DNA of 42,186 nucleotides from assembly GCA_037444845.1 (NCBI GenBank), contig JBBILQ010000017.1, positions 1 through 42,186 on the forward strand, in the 5' to 3' direction. Of the stretch, positions 39,734 to 42,186 are shown piece after piece. The notes below the pieces were generated by a model. It searched no databases and had not been told where the DNA came from. It saw only the letters and a list, made by a program, of their open reading frames with translations. Position 1 is the first letter of the stretch. Every line of letters starts with the position of its first letter. Both the position numbers and the translations under genes were made by a program. This stretch comes from JARYMI01 sp037444845 (GTDB taxonomy: Bacteria > Acidobacteriota > Aminicenantia > Aminicenantales > UBA8522).

Positions 39734-40499
39734 TCTCCCGAACAGAATAAGCGGGCGTCCTGTAAAATACGGCTTCGTACTCGATGACCTTGCCCTCTTC
39801 AGTGGTAAGCCAGGGAACATCGTTATGAGAATAATCACTGATTTGCCGGGCGTTCATGTCAGAAAGCTTCTCCAGAACATCATTAATGACTTCTATCTCG
39901 TTGCCTTTCAAAATGCTCAGGTCTGGCTTCCTCAAAGGGAGGTACTTTCTCTGAGGATACGCAAAATACTTGTTCTTCACTTCGATGAGTTCACCCTTGG
40001 TAATCATCTCCTCGACGACCTTTCTGAATTCGAGAGGCGTCGGCCCATATTTGTTCTTAAGGTATGTCCCCCCGATCAACTGCTCTTCGTACTTCTCATA
40101 ATAATCGAAGTCGATGAAATAGAGGAGCTTGTAAAGAACCGTCTCGCCGATATGGGGTTTTGCTCCCACTTTGTTCAGGATATAGATCAACACTTCCCTG
40201 AATTTTTTTATATTTTTCTGGGGAACGTTAATTCTCATCCGGGGGGCGGCTTCGGATCCATAGACTTGCCGGCTCTCTCTGATTACGATTTGCGGCTCTT
40301 TATCCGGATCCATCAGGGCGTCCACAGACAGATTGAAAATTGCAGCTAATTTCTTGAGCTCTTCGGCGCTCACCTTCCTCTCTCCGTTCTCTATCTGAGA
40401 TATAGACGGGCGTGAGATACCCAATTTCTCAGCTAGAGTTTGCTGGCTTAACCCCAGGGATTCTCGGATTTGCTTTATCCTTTGACCCAATGAAATCAT
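39717..40499 (-). CDS. XRE-family regulator with Panacea (DUF4065/SocA-like) antitoxin domain
   Basis: A 260-residue protein. Residues 1-60 form a Cro/CI helix-turn-helix (RIKQIRESLGLSQQTLAEKLGISRPSISQIENGERKVS), and residues about 95-220 match the Panacea domain (FREVLIYILNKVG, ETVLYKLLYFIDFDYYEKY, KYGPTPLEFRKVVEEMITKGEL). Panacea antitoxins neutralise diverse toxins and may also regulate their own operon through the HTH. Here the toxin gene is RelE-like and overlaps the 3' end. The ATG at 40499 has an AGAGGAG ribosome site. Both partners look intact. Confidence 0.85.
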   Translation of the reverse strand: MISLGQRIKQIRESLGLSQQTLAEKLGISRPSISQIENGERKVSAEELKKLAAIFNLSVDALMDPDKEPQIVIRESRQVYGSEAAPRMRINVPQKNIKKFREVLIYILNKVGAKPHIGETVLYKLLYFIDFDYYEKYEEQLIGGTYLKNKYGPTPLEFRKVVEEMITKGELIEVKNKYFAYPQRKYLPLRKPDLSILKGNEIEVINDVLEKLSDMNARQISDYSHNDVPWLTTEEGKVIEYEAVFYRTPAYSVRENDDAV

Positions 40500-40653
40500 C
40501 TTTTTTCTCCTCTGACCATATTATAGGCATGTTAGATTAATTGTCAATAGCCTGTCAGGATATCTTACAAGCTGGAATTTTTTTGATGAACTGATTCGCG
40601 TAGTTTAAGCTCAATTTAACATCCGGCGACTTTCAATCAGAACCTGGGGGAGC

Positions 40654-40968
40654 TCAGTGCATATCCAGGGCAAAGCAGATGGCCTTATGGATTTCCTCCA
40701 TCTTCCGCTCCGACAACCGGGAGATTCTCGATTCCAGATAAGCCTTCGGGATCGTCAGCATCGAATCGCAATTCACGGCGCACGGCCTGGGAAGGCCGTC
40801 CTCCAACCCGAGAGAAACCTCGACGGCGATTCCGCGGACGGTCGTCGTCACCGGCGCCACGGTGACCGCCGTCCTCACGGGATAGGCTTCGTCCCGGCTG
40901 AGAAGGACGACGGGCCTTCGTCCGGCCGGCGGTTTCAGCCGGGCCCACCAGAGTTCGCCTTTTTTCAA
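40654..40968 (-). CDS. mazF: MazF/PemK-type endoribonuclease toxin
   Basis: A 104-residue protein starting at TTG 40968. ELWWARLKPPAGRRPVVLLSRDEAYP, VTVAPVTTTVRG and RPCAVNCDSMLTIPKAYLESRISRLSERKM match the PemK/MazF fold and its RNA-binding Arg in GRRPVVLLS. MazF cleaves single-stranded mRNA at short motifs. The start overlaps the antitoxin stop by 4 bases. The antitoxin is the RHH-like protein just upstream. Confidence 0.85.
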   Translation of the reverse strand: MKKGELWWARLKPPAGRRPVVLLSRDEAYPVRTAVTVAPVTTTVRGIAVEVSLGLEDGLPRPCAVNCDSMLTIPKAYLESRISRLSERKMEEIHKAICFALDMH

Positions 40969-41222
40969 GTCCAGTCCTCTTCCGGCATGGACTCGGCCGA
41001 CGTCGCGGCCATGGCCTCGGCGATAGAAACATCCTCGGGTTTTTGACGATACCCGTTTTCGTATTCTCTCGCCAATCGTTCTTTTTCGCGCGCTTCCTTC
41101 CAGGCGCGGAACGTTGTCAGGAGAAAGCCGCTGCGGCTTAACCCGGCTTTTCTGCGAATGGCCTCCAATTCCTTAAATTCCTCCCATGGAATACTGACGG
41201 CGAATTTGGCGGATTTTCTCAT
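40965..41222 (-). CDS. ribbon-helix-helix antitoxin for MazF
   Basis: About 85 residues from the ATG at 41222, preceded by AGGTGA. The start RKSAKFAVSIPWEEFKELEAIRRKAGLSRSGFLLTTF has the strand-helix-helix pattern of RHH/CopG antitoxins, and the acidic tail (EDVSIAEAMAATSAESMPEEDW) is the toxin-binding part. A longer frame from 41294 would start within the iterated operator, so 41222 is preferred. Promoter, inverted repeats and 11-bp iterons lie just upstream (41242-41326), consistent with auto-repression. Confidence 0.8.
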   Translation of the reverse strand: MRKSAKFAVSIPWEEFKELEAIRRKAGLSRSGFLLTTFRAWKEAREKERLAREYENGYRQKPEDVSIAEAMAATSAESMPEEDWT

Positions 41223-41253
41223 GGCTTTCACCTGCTTCTTTCGGGTATTCTCA

Positions 41254-41282
41254 TGATAATACCGGAGTATTCCTTTTGTCAA
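41254..41282 (-). promoter_or_regulatory. promoter and operator of the RHH-MazF operon
   Basis: On the minus strand, TTGACA (41282-41277) and a TTATCA-type -10 near 41259-41254 with a 17-base spacer. Overlapping it are GGTATT/AATACC inverted repeats (about 41242-41274), likely bound by the RHH antitoxin. Confidence 0.55.
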
Positions 41283-41283
41283 G

Positions 41284-41326
41284 GCGCAGATCATGCGCAG
41301 ATCATGCGCAGATTATGTCGCAGATT
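41284..41326. repeat. 11-bp iterons upstream of the RHH-MazF promoter
   Basis: GCGCAGATCAT at 41284-41294 and 41295-41305, GCGCAGATTAT at 41306-41316, then a partial GTCGCAGATT at 41317-41326. The 11-bp period places each copy on the same face of the helix. They adjoin the -35 element, suggesting a stacked operator. Confidence 0.6.
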
Positions 41327-41419
41327 GCGATTCTGTTCCGCCTTCCGATCTCTCAGATTTGCTACGGCTACCTGTTAAGACCAGATCCCATGACTGCCGG
41401 TCCGCCAAATCGACTTTTA

Positions 41420-41449
41420 TTGACATTGCCTCGCCCACGGTGCTATAAA
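41420..41449 (+). promoter_or_regulatory. promoter of the RHH-PIN locus
   Basis: A perfect TTGACA at 41420-41425 and TATAAA at 41444-41449 (spacer 18, preceded by TGC). The leader would be about 128 bases before the TTG at 41585. The leader contains AGGGGTCAGG, resembling a piece of the nearby 27-bp repeat in reverse. Confidence 0.55.
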
Positions 41450-41584
41450 ATCCGCGATTGGAACTATCAACCAAGACAGGGGTCAGGCTTGGTGGGATCT
41501 TAGACGCAGCCTGGGGCAGCCGAATTGGACAAAGTATCGGTAGAGGAATATAGCAAGACTAAGTAAGACCAAAAGGAGAAATCT

Positions 41585-41842
41585 TTGGCCCGAACGACCA
41601 GAACTCTGACCGTTTCACTTCCGCCCCAGACTTATGATGAGATTGAAAGATTGGCCAGGCTGGAGAGGAAAACCAAGAGCGAACTTTTTCGTGATATGGT
41701 AAAGGTGTACGAAGACCATCTTGACGAGGAACGCTGGCTGAGACTGAAGCGGCTCGGCAGGGCAACGGCCAGGAAGTATCGGCTCACCACCGAAAAGGAC
41801 ATCGAGAAGCTTGTACACGAAGCGCGCGGGATTCGAGAGTGA
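41585..41842 (+). CDS. ribbon-helix-helix (CopG-type) antitoxin
   Basis: An 85-residue protein starting at TTG 41585 with an AAAAGGAGAAA ribosome site. RTLTVSLPPQTYDEIERLARLERKTKSELFRDMVKVYEDHLDE is a typical RHH fold, and the C-terminal TEKDIEKLVHEARGIRE is the toxin-binding tail. It overlaps a broken PIN toxin gene by 4 bases, the standard RHH-PIN (VapBC-like) order, so the antitoxin survives without an intact toxin here. Confidence 0.8.
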   Translation: MARTTRTLTVSLPPQTYDEIERLARLERKTKSELFRDMVKVYEDHLDEERWLRLKRLGRATARKYRLTTEKDIEKLVHEARGIRE

Positions 41843-41901
41843 GTTCCTGCCGGGTCGTAGGTGACACGAACATATTGCTTTCCGCTATTTCCCTGAGGTA
41901 G
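41839..41901 (+). pseudogene. PIN-domain toxin, N-terminal remnant
   Basis: It begins GTG at 41839 overlapping the RHH stop and reads RVVGDTNILLSAISL, the first PIN motif with the catalytic Asp in DTN, then stops at TAG 41899-41901 after 20 codons. A full PIN toxin has about 130 residues. The following DNA shows no continuation that I could follow. Confidence 0.75.
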
Positions 41902-42078
41902 GCCTCCCCAGGGTGCATGAGCAAAATGAAAGTTAGTAAGATTGGGACTATCCTCCTCATGCCGGAAAAGCCAACCATGATGCTTCTCCCCTCAGGTCGT
42001 CGACGGCCTCAATGAGATCATCGGTGATTGAAGTTGATTTCCCGACCGCCGGAGTGCTCCTGATACTCCGGATTTGTT

Positions 42079-42105
42079 AATTGTTGAGACCTGACCCCGT
42101 CCTTT
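42079..42105. repeat. 27-bp direct repeat, copy 2 (copy 1 at 39321-39347)
   Basis: 25 of 27 bases match copy 1. It lies immediately before the AAA/DUF4143 remnant at the right edge. Confidence 0.6.
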
Positions 42106-42107
42106 GT

Positions 42108-42186
42108 TCGGATGCGAAGATCAGTTGGTTGCGCGACTACCGCAAGACTTACCTTGAGAGAGACGTAGCCGATGTTGGTCAGGTCG
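42108..42186 (+). pseudogene. fragment of an AAA ATPase with DUF4143 (cut by the window edge)
   Basis: An open frame encodes ISWLRDYRKTYLERDVADVG and runs off the right edge. The WLRxYxxTYLERDVxDxG motif marks the region just after the AAA module in AAA/DUF4143 ATPases. Its start adjoins the 27-bp repeat and no N-terminal P-loop or start codon is present, so the left part is missing. It could be an interrupted gene whose 5' part was lost when the repeat or island arrived. Confidence 0.65.

Noticed and set aside
39576..40349. A 257-codon open frame on the plus strand opposite the Panacea and RelE genes
   Set aside because: Both opposite-strand proteins have clear family motifs and ribosome sites; this frame has none.

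Overview
The window is about 42 kb of bacterial chromosome, moderately GC-rich. It looks like a Gram-negative-type heterotroph: there is a TonB-type energy transducer, a TolC-type outer membrane channel, Sec- and Tat-exported proteins and an o-succinylbenzoate-synthase-like enzyme. The gene mix (exported S9 peptidase, DUF362 proteins, hydantoinase/oxoprolinase pair, 6-bladed beta-propellers, many toxin-antitoxin loci) is reminiscent of uncultured Acidobacteriota-like lineages such as Candidatus Aminicenantes. That assignment is inference; no rRNA or tRNA gene is visible to test it.

Layout. 1-514: one end of an IS21-family element with the istA 5' part. 626-4722 (minus): exported repeat-like protein, TonB-like protein and a propeller/SGNH-hydrolase fusion. 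5143-9837: JAMM peptidase + GNAT pair, a polyprenol-phosphate type glycosyltransferase and a large membrane glycosyltransferase-like protein. 10211-11036: MntA/HepT-type toxin-antitoxin pair, then a PIN toxin remnant. 11392-12966: TolC-family channel. 12967-17250: an AT-richer accessory island with a DUF3800 protein, a RiPP-like locus (eroded beta-propeller, PqqD-like/SPASM-like protein without a radical SAM core, Cys-rich 57-residue candidate precursor, terminator, intact beta-propeller) and a truncated ABC exporter. The island is bracketed by two 279-bp copies, about 97% identical, of the 3' end of tolC. 17625-19491: two glycosyltransferases. 19606-20467: DUF6922/AbiEii pair. 20665-31070: metabolic and exported enzymes (MenC-like, a FAD/Fe-S oxidoreductase with an odd Met-Pro tail, S9 peptidase, an exported glutamate-racemase-like protein, Tat-exported DUF362-BACON protein). 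31407-36243: hyuA-hyuB-MFS operon. 36304-39243: DUF362 + aldehyde dehydrogenase operon. 39353-42186: a toxin-antitoxin island (Panacea/RelE, RHH/MazF, RHH/broken PIN, AAA/DUF4143 remnant), bracketed by 27-bp direct repeats.

How genes work together. Tight 4-bp overlaps mark translational coupling in several operons (JAMM-GNAT, hyuA-hyuB-MFS, eroded propeller-SPASM, RHH-MazF). Many promoters can be read directly. A recurrent extended -10 of the form TGTG(G/C)TATAA appears, and in several cases it sits only 7-9 bases before the start codon, which suggests leaderless transcripts. The most unusual part is the 14.0-17.5 kb region, which reads as a partly decayed RiPP biosynthesis/export locus recombined into the tolC neighbourhood.
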